Below are positions 20,541 to 29,213 of a DNA stretch of 64,000 nt, one piece after another. Positions within the stretch are counted from its first letter, which is position 1; each line of letters begins with the position of its first letter. The DNA comes from Chrysophaeum taylorii (Eukaryota > Sar > Pelagophyceae > Pelagomonadales > Pelagomonadaceae). The stretch covers positions 62,001-126,000 of the forward strand of contig JAQMWT010000356.1 in NCBI GenBank assembly GCA_029834535.1, written 5' to 3'. Under the pieces are notes generated by a model. The model had not been told where the DNA came from and did not search any database. It saw nothing but the letters and a program-made list of their open reading frames with translations. The translations under genes and the position numbers were made by a program.

Positions 20541-21107
20541 CTAACAGTCCCCGAATTCCAAGCAGATAGGAAGCTCGATGATCCGTTGGACGCCTCTCTT
20601 GGCAAAATCGAATCCCGCGTCGACCTGAGGTAGGACGACGTCGTTCACAAAGGGGATCTTGTCGGCGATCCCGCGAAGAATAGGAAACAGGGTTATCCCG
20701 ACGGCAACGGGGAGCGCATACGACGTAAACAGATTCACCATCTCGACGGGAGTGAGCTTCGCCCGCTCCTTTGCGGCCTCCTGCAGCACGGGCTTCCACT
20801 TGGAGGCGAGGGGTTCGTCGGCCATGAACGCCTGCACGTCCCTCTGGGCCTCGGCGACCGATATCGGCTTGCCGCGCGACGCAGAGTACGCCACGTACAT
20901 CTCGATCATCTCCTGCGCCGAGCTCGGGAAGTAATCGGCGTCGAACGGCGCCCCGACCAGCGGCATGCTCGACTCGTTCTCCGCGGTGGCCAACATCCGT
21001 AGTTGATGATGCTTCGGACGGACCGCCGCCGGCGCCCAGGCCGTCGCAACACAACAAACGAGAGCGATGATCATCATCATCTTCTTCAAACCAAGGGTTA
21101 GGGTCAT
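20541..21107 (-). CDS. Plastid-targeted protein of unknown function (ASAFAP-type presequence)
   Basis: 188 residues from ATG 21107. The start is a hydrophobic signal (MMMIIALVCCVATA) ending ATAWAPAAV, close to the ASAFAP signal-cleavage motif of plastid preproteins in algae with secondary red plastids; the aromatic residue after the cleavage site is Trp here. The mature part has a soluble helical region (SSAQEMIEMYVAYSASRGK, EAQRDVQAFM) and a C-terminal hydrophobic helix (YALPVAVGITLFPILRGIAD). I recognise no family. The ORF can be extended upstream only through a GTG. Divergent from the small secreted-protein gene with 62 nt between the starts, so the promoters must overlap. Confidence 0.75.
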   Translation of the reverse strand: MTLTLGLKKMMMIIALVCCVATAWAPAAVRPKHHQLRMLATAENESSMPLVGAPFDADYFPSSAQEMIEMYVAYSASRGKPISVAEAQRDVQAFMADEPLASKWKPVLQEAAKERAKLTPVEMVNLFTSYALPVAVGITLFPILRGIADKIPFVNDVVLPQVDAGFDFAKRGVQRIIELPICLEFGDC

Positions 21108-21169
21108 AATAAGCCGAAGAAGAAAAAAATAATTAATTCTTCTTCTTCTCACTCGAGACTATTATTATT

Positions 21170-21673
21170 ATGTTGTTCTTGTTTTTGTTCGTGGTCGTCG
21201 CGGAGGACTGGCACCGCACCGTCGTGAGCCGCGTCCACTGGGGTGGCGAGTCCTGCAAGAGTTGCTTCGACTGGCCGCCGTCGTGCTGCGACACGGAACC
21301 GTTTGTGGTGAGCGAACGCCTCTCGATGGGCTTCGCGGCCAAGTCAGCGGCCTGCGGCGAGTGCTACGAGCTAAAGCAAAAAAACTCTTCGCACGTCGTC
21401 CAGGTGACGAGCGACCTCGATCATCAATTCTCGCTCTCTGTACCCCCGGAAAAAATGCCGCCGCCCCTCGGGGGACTCTTCAACAAATCCATAAAACTAC
21501 GAAGAGTTCGATGTCCCGAGAGTCTCGTCCGCATCTCCCGCAAGAGACCCCAAGACGACGATCTCTGGCCCCTCCACAAACAGCACCACCTTGGCGGTGG
21601 TGGTGGTGGGGGGAAATATCGTCTCTTCACCACCACCGCCGAACACTACGCCGATAGTCAGCTCTTTATTTAA
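21170..21673 (+). CDS. Small secreted Cys-rich protein, possibly double-psi beta-barrel (expansin/barwin-like)
   Basis: 167 residues starting with a hydrophobic signal MLFLFLFVVVAEDW. Six Cys in the first half (ESCKSCFDW, PSCCDTE, SAACGECYEL). ACGECYELKQ...VVQVTSD...FSLSV resembles the core of expansin-like double-psi beta-barrels (CG.CYE..., V.VTD.C, F.LS), but the usual Asp-Cys following the second strand is not present, so the fold is only suggested. The C-terminal third is basic with a Gly run. Its TAA stop overlaps the formin stop through a TTAA palindrome. Confidence 0.45.
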   Translation: MLFLFLFVVVAEDWHRTVVSRVHWGGESCKSCFDWPPSCCDTEPFVVSERLSMGFAAKSAACGECYELKQKNSSHVVQVTSDLDHQFSLSVPPEKMPPPLGGLFNKSIKLRRVRCPESLVRISRKRPQDDDLWPLHKQHHLGGGGGGGKYRLFTTTAEHYADSQLFI

Positions 21674-24600
21674 TCCCACTCGTTATCTTCGTCGTCGGCG
21701 ACGCACTTCCGGATCTTCTGGCACGCGTGCTGGAAGTTGGCCACGATCTCGTCGGTCGACATGGTCTGCGACGCCGCGAGCGCGCTGAAGAGGTTGTCCG
21801 TCGGACGTGCGACGTCCTCTGCGTCCTCGCTCTTTCGCGGCGGCGGCGGCGGCGTCTGAGGCAAATTCTGCTTTTTGTTCCGCGCCAGCGCCTTCAAATT
21901 TTCGGCGCGCGCGCGGATGTAGGCGTCCGAGAAGTCGCGGAAGGTCACGAACAGCTTCCTGACGCGGCACCCGCCGTCCTCCGGCGACTCCTGGCGCGCT
22001 CCGAGCCGCTCGCACAGCGATTCCCCCGCGGCCTGGGTCGCGTCGAGCTGCGCTTTCGCGGCCTCGAGCCGCGAAAGCGCCGCGACGACGAACGGCCGGG
22101 CTATCGACGCAAAGGCGCCTTCTTCTTCTTCTTTGGTACTTTCGTGCTCTACGATCCGCGTCGACGCTTCGAGCCGGCGCAGGTCCGCCGCGAGCTCGGC
22201 GAGGTCGACGCGCGTGGCAGCGCGCACCGCGTTGAGATCCTCGAGAGCGACATCGACCGTCGAGGCGACGAAATGCATGAGCGTCGTGCCGTCGCTCGCC
22301 TTGATCGTCGCGAGCTTGGGCAAAGCCTCGGGGTCGAAGCCCAGCGCCTCTCCGCGCGCCGTGCCCTGGTTCATGCGGTTCCCTATCGCGAGGGTCGCGC
22401 AGAGAATAGGACGCAGCGGCGCGCACGTATCGAGCTGCGTCGTCGCGTCCGCGACCAGACTCGTCTTGAACTCCAAATCGGACGCGAGCTCGTCGAATTT
22501 ACGGATCGAAGCGAGCGCCGACAGCTGGAAACGCACGCGCGGCACCTTGCGGCGCACCACGTCGAAAAACCGCTCCACCTTTCCGAGCTTGGAGGCGTCG
22601 TGCTTCGCGCAGTACGTCGCCACCGTCGATACCTCCTCCTCGGTTGGCACGAGCTGCAGCCACAGTTCGACGCCCGACGCGCTACCGAGCTCGGGCAGCG
22701 CGAGATCCCGCAGCGCGTCCCCGATCTCCTCGAGGCTCTGCTTGACGCGGCCCAGCCCGATCAGCACATTCTGCTTCCGCTTGCCGTCGATCAGGTTTAC
22801 GCTCTCCTCCTTCTCCACCTTCTGCTGCGGCCGAAGGTTCTTCTTATTCGCCCCGCCGCCTTTTGACGAGGACGCGTACGTCGCCTCCAGCCGCTTGACG
22901 TCCACCCTCGGCGTCTCGCCGAGGTCGGCCCAGATCGTCCCCTCGACTCCCACCACTTTGGTCCAAAACAGGCCCTTCAGCTTTATCCCTTCGGGTTTCT
23001 TGCTCGCGGTGGCCGCCTCGCGGGGGTTGGAATCGCCGCCGTCCAGCACCGACGGATCGAGCCCGTCGGCGCGCATTTTTTGTTCGACGGCCCCGCGAGG
23101 CAAGTGCATCTCGAGCATCTTGAAGTACTTGGCATATTTTGGGTCGTTGAGCACTTTTGCAGCCCCCGCTGCCTCCGTCTGACCGCCGCCGTCCAGCACC
23201 GACGGATCGAGCCCGTCGGCGCGCATTTTTTGTTCGACGGCCCCGCGAGGCAAGTGCATCTCGAGCATCTTGAAGTACTTGGCATATTTTGGGTCGTTTA
23301 GCACTTTTGCCGTTGCCGGCTTGGTCGTCGAATCTTCTGGCGCAGGCTTGGTCGGGTCGGCGTCGAGAATCGATGGGTCGACGCCGTCCGCTCGCATCTT
23401 CTGTTCGACGGCTTCTCGCGGGAGGTGCATATTCAACATCTTGACGTACTTGGCACATTCCTTGGGATTATTGCCGTCCTTGGAAGAAGGCGGCGTACTC
23501 GGCGGCTCACCTTTCAGCCACCCGGGATCGATGCCGTCTGCGCGCATCTTTTGTTCCACCGCTCCGAGCGGAACGTGCACGTCCAACATCTTCATGTACT
23601 TGCCAACCTCCTTGGGCGGTGGACGTGTCATCGACGGTTTTTGTTGTTGTTGTTGTTGTTGTTCGAAGCGCGGGGCGTTGGTTTGCGCTTCGGCGACAAA
23701 CTTGTCGAGTTCGAGGGCGTGGTCGGTCCAGGCGCTGGGCGGGAGCGCGGCGTCCTCGTCGCGAAGCTCCGGCACGATTGATGAGCGGTGACGCGTGTAG
23801 GCGAGCGCTCGCAGGGCGAGCCTCCAGGCGCCCGCAGCTCCGAGCGAAGGATCCACCGGCCAACAGAGAAGTTCGTGCAAGAGGCGAAGCGCGACGTCCT
23901 GCGCTCCAGCGCGCGAGGCGGCTCGGATGATCAGCGTCGCCACGGTCTCCGGGTCGGCTCCATCCACTTGCGAAAACACCGTCATCTCGCGATCGGCGTC
24001 GGCGACGGCACGAAACACGTCGAGCTGCTTGCGCAGGGCCGCCTCGTTCTCGGGCGATTCTTCGGAGGAATTTTTTTGTTTTTTCTTCTTCCGTTGTTTT
24101 CTGGCTTTGTTGAAGGCGGCGCACCACGCCTCGTGCTCGGCCTGCGTGTCGACTCCGAGGACCAGCGGTGGCCTCGGGGGCGCGAAGGCGAGCTCGATCG
24201 CGTACGACTTGCGCAACTCGGAATTGGTCGAGCACGGTCGCACCTCGACAACCTCGTCCATGCGAACGACGCCTTCGCCCGCGGAAGGCCACGTCAGCCT
24301 TCCGTCCCGCAGCACAAACTCGCGGTGTTTCGTCGCCTTGCTACCAAAGGCCTTGGCCATTCTATTCACCGTCGCGTCCCGCTGCTTGACTGCCATGAGC
24401 TCGCCGCGCATCTCGACGTCCTCTTCGCGGGCGAGATGAGCGTCTAGCGGAAAAACGTCGCCAGTAGCGGCGCGCGTGACACCGGCGGCCAGCATCGCGT
24501 TCCGGAGTGCCACGCGCTGTTCCAAGTCCGGGGTCTTCATGATGAGCTGGTTGCACAAGAGGAGCGTGTCGGCGCTGACGCAGCGCGCGGCCCAAGCGAA

Positions 24601-25131
24601 AGGCGGCTCGCGCCGCGATTCCGAGTAACGTCGCAACGCCGCCAGGACGGCGGGCGTCTCCGCGGCCCACACGGCGACCCCCAGGATCCGGACCGCGTCG
24701 GGCGCGAGCTCCACACTTCTCGCCACCGCGTCCAGCGCGGGGCTCGCGACAAGCGCGCGGAGGCCTTGGGCGTTGTTCGCGACGCGCGTCAAGCACCGGA
24801 TCGCGCCCTCCGGCTCCGTCTCCGCCGCCCTCGCGAGGATTGAAAGTCCGTCGTGTCGCACGAAGGCTGCCTGGAAGTCGCGGTTCGCCGTCGCGAGCCG
24901 CGTGTGGAGCGCGTCGAGGTCCAGCCGGGACAGCAGTTTGTCGTCCGCCGCCGTCCAACGGCTCTTGCTCGCTGCGTTCGCATCGGAGAGCAGCGAAGCG
25001 TGCATCGCGATCATCTGCTCCTTCTTCTCCGTCGAGAGCGTCGCGATCAGCCGCGCCTGGGCATCGCCGGGGATGAGCTGCAGCTCGAGCAATTTGCGGA
25101 ATGTAGTCTCCGTCGCAGGATTTTGCTCCAT
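21670..25131 (-). CDS. Formin with FH3-like, PH and four CCDC53-like repeats before FH2
   Basis: 1153 residues from ATG 25131. Formins nucleate and elongate unbranched actin filaments. Order: helical armadillo-like region (about 1-240); PH domain (about 255-360, HREFVLRDGRLTW...ELAFAPPRPPLVLG..., ending with the Trp in EAWCAAF); a Gln run; four copies of a ~30-residue unit of the WASH-complex CCDC53 type (core YAKYFKMLEMHLPRGAVEQ, then RADGLDPSVLD) at about 510-700; FH2 (about 714-1095) starting IKLKGLFWTKVVG; and an acidic end. There is no long polyproline FH1 between the repeats and FH2; the repeats occupy that place. Two of the repeats are near-exact DNA duplicates. Single exon. The stop shares TTAA with the convergent neighbour. 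Confidence 0.9.
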   Translation of the reverse strand: MEQNPATETTFRKLLELQLIPGDAQARLIATLSTEKKEQMIAMHASLLSDANAASKSRWTAADDKLLSRLDLDALHTRLATANRDFQAAFVRHDGLSILARAAETEPEGAIRCLTRVANNAQGLRALVASPALDAVARSVELAPDAVRILGVAVWAAETPAVLAALRRYSESRREPPFAWAARCVSADTLLLCNQLIMKTPDLEQRVALRNAMLAAGVTRAATGDVFPLDAHLAREEDVEMRGELMAVKQRDATVNRMAKAFGSKATKHREFVLRDGRLTWPSAGEGVVRMDEVVEVRPCSTNSELRKSYAIELAFAPPRPPLVLGVDTQAEHEAWCAAFNKARKQRKKKKQKNSSEESPENEAALRKQLDVFRAVADADREMTVFSQVDGADPETVATLIIRAASRAGAQDVALRLLHELLCWPVDPSLGAAGAWRLALRALAYTRHRSSIVPELRDEDAALPPSAWTDHALELDKFVAEAQTNAPRFEQQQQQQQKPSMTRPPPKEVGKYMKMLDVHVPLGAVEQKMRADGIDPGWLKGEPPSTPPSSKDGNNPKECAKYVKMLNMHLPREAVEQKMRADGVDPSILDADPTKPAPEDSTTKPATAKVLNDPKYAKYFKMLEMHLPRGAVEQKMRADGLDPSVLDGGGQTEAAGAAKVLNDPKYAKYFKMLEMHLPRGAVEQKMRADGLDPSVLDGGDSNPREAATASKKPEGIKLKGLFWTKVVGVEGTIWADLGETPRVDVKRLEATYASSSKGGGANKKNLRPQQKVEKEESVNLIDGKRKQNVLIGLGRVKQSLEEIGDALRDLALPELGSASGVELWLQLVPTEEEVSTVATYCAKHDASKLGKVERFFDVVRRKVPRVRFQLSALASIRKFDELASDLEFKTSLVADATTQLDTCAPLRPILCATLAIGNRMNQGTARGEALGFDPEALPKLATIKASDGTTLMHFVASTVDVALEDLNAVRAATRVDLAELAADLRRLEASTRIVEHESTKEEEEGAFASIARPFVVAALSRLEAAKAQLDATQAAGESLCERLGARQESPEDGGCRVRKLFVTFRDFSDAYIRARAENLKALARNKKQNLPQTPPPPPRKSEDAEDVARPTDNLFSALAASQTMSTDEIVANFQHACQKIRKCVADDEDNEWD
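23034..23310 (-). repeat. Tandem 150-bp duplication inside the formin gene
   Basis: 23034-23160 and 23184-23310 are 127-bp copies that differ at one base. They encode the last two CCDC53-like units. Such identity implies a recent duplication or gene conversion within the gene. Confidence 0.9.
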
Positions 25132-25464
25132 CACTGTGTGGTAAATGTACCGGATCACACTACCGGTCACTCACTCACTCATTCACTCACTGTATCTCCC
25201 TCCAAGCGCCAGCCGCGCGTCAAGACAGCGGCAGCGGGAACCTTCCTACCTTCCTTTCTTCCTGCAAAGCCGACGACGACGAGGACAGCGCCATTGATGA
25301 AGACAGTTCTAAATTTGTAGCCGGCCAGGTCACGCAAGCGCGCGCGCGATTTTCGTGGTGGAGGGCAATGCAGCAGCGATTCTCGGGGTGGGACGACATA
25401 GTGCGCCTTTCGCTCTTGGAGGCCGACCCGTTACAACAACGCCTCGAGTGATGGCCTCCATCGA

Positions 25465-25496
<32 letters not shown>

Positions 25497-25898
25497 AATC
25501 CTCTTCTTCTTCTTCTTCTTCTCCTTCTTCTTCTTCTTCGAGTAGTTCGGAGGTAGTCGCGAAGGTCTGTGACGCCACGAGGCCGACGCTGTTCTAAAGT
25601 CTCCAAGGGTCTCGCTTCCAATGATCTCTGGAGGCCCGCACGGCATCAAACAAGTCGAGGTGCGAAGGAAGAATTTCAAAAAAATCCTGTTCGTAATGTA
25701 CCGGAAATTCAAAAAATCTGGGACCACTTCAGCCCAACAGATAACACGTGCGATCGCCATCGCCCCCTTCCATCGGGCAACCGCTCCCATCGGAGACAGA
25801 CCGATCGCCCGCCCGGCGGACCACGTCCTCCCAGATCGCAGAGAGAACACACGGGGGAGGTATATATAGGGAGGGTGATTTTTTTTCATTTGTTCAGT
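25132..25898. other. Intergenic region with GAAA and CTT microsatellites
   Basis: No gene is supported. 25464-25498 is a run of GAAA units followed directly by CTT units up to about 25540, a purine run next to a pyrimidine run on one strand. Short TCAC repeats at 25170-25190 lie in the formin 5' region. At 25861-25870 TATATATAGG is a TATA-like box. Confidence 0.5.
25861..25870 (+). promoter_or_regulatory. TATA-like box
   Basis: TATATATAGG in a purine-rich setting. If used, transcription would begin about 30 nt downstream, giving the phosphoribosyltransferase gene a ~390-nt 5' leader that crosses the minus-strand candidate gene. Uncertain. Confidence 0.25.
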
Positions 25899-26236
25899 TC
25901 AGAGGAGACGGTGGAAGCGGCCTTGGGAAACGATAAACCTGAGGGTGACGAGGAGCGCGCTCATCGCGACGAGCTCGCGTATCGGCGACATCGTGAGCCA
26001 AGCAATGGCGTCGTCGAAAATAACGGGTTCAAGAATTTCTTTTTGCGCTTGCGCCGCCGCCAGGAAGTCGCAGCGTTGCTGCTCCTTGACGGCGGCGGCA
26101 TCGTCGTCGACGTAGTCCTCGGGAACCTCGAGGACGACGATGGAGGAGACGACGACGACGACGACGACGACGAGGAGTCGGCGGCGACGACCTCCACGGC
26201 GGGCAACTCCACGAACTCCCACTCGATCTCTGTCAT
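25899..26236 (-). CDS. Candidate two-exon small membrane protein gene
   Basis: Exon 1, 26236-26192, reads MTEIEWEFVELPAVE. A 65-nt stretch rich in GTC/TCG repeats (26191-26127) has GT at its start and AG at its end and is in phase 0. Exon 2, 26126-25899, reads from VPEDYVDDDAAAVKEQ to a hydrophobic C-terminal helix (MSALLVTLRFIV). Both parts use GC-rich third positions like the host genes. Without splicing the frames do not connect, so the alternative is a length change in the microsatellite. About 90 residues; family unknown. Its start is 52 nt from that of the divergent phosphoribosyltransferase gene. Confidence 0.4.
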
Positions 26237-26288
26237 CTCTTCCCCGCTTCCCCCTACGCTCAACTGTCAACGAGGGTTTACATTATTA

Positions 26289-27584
26289 ATGATTTTTGTG
26301 CTCGGCCTCCTCGTGTCGCCCAAGCTGAAAGCTTTCAAGGCACCCGCCTCCCTGAGCGATGGGCTCGAGGCAGTGTGGGTCGGGTCTTTTCCCGCGGACG
26401 TCGAGACGATGGCCGTGCACCATCTTAGGGAGTGGGGTGTAGAGCTGCACTCCTTCCACGACATCCACTGCGACGAGAACGAAAGCGCCGCGACTGTTGC
26501 CGAGTGGCTCCACCGCCAGACAGGGTACCCGGCGCTGGCCGAACACACGACCCTCGAGATTGGCGACGATTACTTCGTGAGTCCCGTCGATGATCGCGCG
26601 GATGCGCTGCTGGCAAAGTTGGCGACGTCTTCTGGCGTAGCTACGTTTTCGTCCACCGTCGCGTTCCACGATGGTACGCGGTGCAAGACCGCAAACGCGA
26701 GTGTGACGGTGGTCCTGCAGCTCGCCAAAGTATCGACGGCTCTCTGCTCCAAGACAGAAGCGATTCATTCGCTGACTATGACCTTGGCCGAAGATTCCGA
26801 GTTCGTTTCTCAATATTCCCATTTCGTTTTCGAATGGTTCGAACATAGACGCCAGAGAGCCCTGACCCCGCGACGTCGTTACACGGGCGCCGCACTACTC
26901 CGCGAGCGCATACGAGACGCGGCGCGCGTCCTTCCGAACGGTGACGTCGACGTTTCGTCGTTTGTCGGAAGCTCCGTAGACGTCCAACTTTTGGACGCGT
27001 GTGCCGAAGAGACGATATCGCGGCTCGACGTTGGTGCCATCACAAAAATTCTTACCACAGGCGCCTCGGGCCAGCAGTTCGCCCTGCCAATCGCGCGACA
27101 GCTCTCGGTGCCTCTAGTTTGCGCTCGACGCGAGAATCAGATTCAAACCCAAAAGCTCTCGAGTCCGTTGGGGAGAGTTGCGTATGCCGATTCCGTCGAC
27201 GTCACCTACCAATCCAAGCACTTTGGTCCCGGCCAGCAGCTCTTCGTGCCGCAGCACCTTTTCTCCGCAAACGACAACGTCCTCGTCGTCGACGACTTTC
27301 TCGCTTCGGGGTCGTGCCAGGAAGCGATGCTCCGCCTCGTCGCGCGCGCCGGCGCCACACCCTTTGCTCTCGCCGTCCTCATCGAAAAAAAGTTCGAGCG
27401 CGCCCGCGACTTCCTCGCTGGCTACGACATCCCCGTCATCTCGCTCGCGACCATCCTCTCCGTAGACAACAACTACATCGACCTCGAGGAGCCCCCCCCG
27501 GAAAAAATGCGCCGCAATCAACAACAACTCCAAACCAGGGGGACCAGCGTAGTCTGGGTCTCGACGACGACGACGACGACCTAA
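26289..27584 (+). CDS. Xanthine phosphoribosyltransferase (Xpt-type) with N-terminal extension
   Basis: 431 residues from ATG 26289. The C-terminal half (from about residue 200) follows bacterial Xpt: LRERIRDAARVL, DVSSFV, ITKILTTGASGQQFALPIA, LSVPLVCARR and the PRPP loop NVLVVDDFLASGSC, then VLIEKKFERARDFL. Xpt converts xanthine and PRPP to XMP. The first ~190 residues are additional; I do not recognise their domain (VWVGSFPADVETMAV..., TFSSTVAFHDGTRC). The very start MIFVLGLLVSPKLKAFKAP looks like a short signal ending in an AFxAP motif, possibly a plastid presequence. The frame is open upstream to 25569 through microsatellites, which I regard as non-coding. The following WW and GMP synthase genes are on the same strand. 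Confidence 0.8.
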   Translation: MIFVLGLLVSPKLKAFKAPASLSDGLEAVWVGSFPADVETMAVHHLREWGVELHSFHDIHCDENESAATVAEWLHRQTGYPALAEHTTLEIGDDYFVSPVDDRADALLAKLATSSGVATFSSTVAFHDGTRCKTANASVTVVLQLAKVSTALCSKTEAIHSLTMTLAEDSEFVSQYSHFVFEWFEHRRQRALTPRRRYTGAALLRERIRDAARVLPNGDVDVSSFVGSSVDVQLLDACAEETISRLDVGAITKILTTGASGQQFALPIARQLSVPLVCARRENQIQTQKLSSPLGRVAYADSVDVTYQSKHFGPGQQLFVPQHLFSANDNVLVVDDFLASGSCQEAMLRLVARAGATPFALAVLIEKKFERARDFLAGYDIPVISLATILSVDNNYIDLEEPPPEKMRRNQQQLQTRGTSVVWVSTTTTTT

Positions 27585-28652
27585 TTGTCGCCGCTTTTTT
27601 ATCTTAAAACCCAACCTCGTCCGGAATTTTTATTGATCATGTCCTCATTTTTGTCCCCCCCCCCCCAGGATTCTGACTGACTTGATGGTGCTGTCGGCGG
27701 CAATCAGTGCTCATCGGGCGTAGTACGACGACGACGCCGCGTGGAGATATATCTAGAGTGCGTGCTGAATAATGAGGCCGTGCATGACGCTGCTCTATAT
27801 CTCTCGAGAGGTTTTTCTTCGCCAAGACACTCGACCACGAGAGTGAGTGTCTCGGCTTTTATAGAGGCAGGACCGTCGTCCGACTTGTGCTGACGCGACC
27901 TCTTCCGCAAGATCTTCAGCGTGCGTGAAGATGGCACGGAGTGAAGACGCGAGCATTCCAAGGAACAACAACAACAAAAAAATGAAAAGCATGGGTCCTG
28001 TTTTCTCTAAGTTTGGCGTGAAACTCGTACGCCTCATCCTCGCGGGGCTTGTCGAAAGAAAAAGGGTCGGTCGTTTGTTTTCCGCGTCGATCGATCGACC
28101 CAGTCATGAGCGTCAACTGTCTAGACTGACGTCCTTCTATTTCACAGGGGCGGCCTTGATATCATGGCAACACAACGTCGGGAGCAAAAACGTGCGTTAT
28201 CTTTAAAACAAAGCGCAGGGTGGTTGGTGGTGCTCTCCTCGCTGGGCATTGTCGTCGTCGTTAGAAAATGCGAAAAAAGGTAGTTTTGTATGTCGCGCTC
28301 GAAGAAGAAGAGAGAAGTATGAGAGCGAGGAGACGTCTCGTCTCATCAGGCATGTTGCTAGATGCGGCAAGAAGCAGTCCGCCGTCCGGGATAAAGTAGT
28401 CCAGAATGCTCACGAGCTTTCTCCTCCAGGAGACTGATCTTCGTTTGTTGTTCATAAATAGTAGTAGTGCGTCCTCCGACCGACCCTCTCGTCCTCCACA
28501 ATTAATGCGGAATCAATCATGGCGCGCGTCGGTACTTTTGATGTGCTGGCAGAAGAAAAGACATTGCGTATCTTGAAGGCAAGCAAGATACAAGGATATT
28601 AATATATATCATCTGAAGAAGAAGTAGAAGAAGAAGATCGTCGTTGAACGAT
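27585..28652. other. Intergenic, no convincing gene
   Basis: A C12 run at 27655-27666 may mark the end of the upstream gene. On the minus strand, short frames around 27704-27992 (one starting with a hydrophobic segment MLFIFLLLLFLGMLASS, ATG 27992) and 28261-28455 look mildly protein-like but do not connect; a CTATAAAAG box lies at about 27855-27863 on the minus strand. I cannot support a specific gene. Confidence 0.4.
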
Positions 28653-29177
28653 ATGGAGGAGGAGGGGGGTTCGGCCGTCGCTGCCGTGCGCAAGGTGGTG
28701 ATCCCCACCAAGGAGGTGATGCGCGCTGAAGAAGCGACCAGGACCTGGGAACGGTTCCGCGATCCTGCGAGTGGAAACGAGTACGACTTTTGCGCTGCGA
28801 CGGGAGAGAGCCGCTGGGTCGTCGAATTGGAGGAATCTTGCCTGGGCGTGGTCGCCGAAACGGTGTGTTGCCTGCAGCCGCTGGGCTTTGTCGAGGCGGT
28901 TTTGCGGGGGACCTGGAGCCTTGGCGCGGGCCTCGTTCTCGCGCCCTGCAGGCCGGCGCGCGCCCGCGGGTACGCGATGGACGCGGGGACCTTTTTTGCC
29001 GCAGGGTTGACGCTCGCCGTGCCGTGCGCATCGATCGTGCTGTTCTGCCGCGAGGACGACGAGGGCCTGCCGACGGTGTGCGGACCCGTCGATCCCCACC
29101 GCCTCTGGGCCTTTGGCCCGCGCCGCGAGGTTCACCCCAAGGACGACACCCCCCCCGATGATGGCATATTGCTGTAA
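28653..29177 (+). CDS. WW-domain-like membrane protein
   Basis: 174 residues from ATG 28653. Residues about 28-55 (TWERFRDPASGNEYDF..ATGESRWV) have the WW pattern: first W, G-x-x-Y, and S-x-W at the end, normally binding proline-rich ligands. Then a Cys-containing region with two hydrophobic stretches (ETVCCLQPLGFVEAVL and TFFAAGLTLAVPCASIVLF). The tail is Pro/Asp-rich. Function unknown. The stop is 36 nt before the GMP synthase ATG, with no room for a separate promoter outside this gene. Confidence 0.6.
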   Translation: MEEEGGSAVAAVRKVVIPTKEVMRAEEATRTWERFRDPASGNEYDFCAATGESRWVVELEESCLGVVAETVCCLQPLGFVEAVLRGTWSLGAGLVLAPCRPARARGYAMDAGTFFAAGLTLAVPCASIVLFCREDDEGLPTVCGPVDPHRLWAFGPRREVHPKDDTPPDDGILL

Positions 29178-29213
29178 CTACTTAACCCTCCTGTGTTTTT
29201 TTTCGCGACCGTG

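Noticed and set aside
21727-22866. 379-codon plus-strand frame opposite the formin
   Set aside because: Shadow of GC3-rich coding sequence; Arg-rich, no motif.
25569-26288. Upstream extension of the xanthine phosphoribosyltransferase frame
   Set aside because: It runs through microsatellites with unusual composition and overlaps a better minus-strand candidate; ATG 26289 gives a plausible signal sequence.
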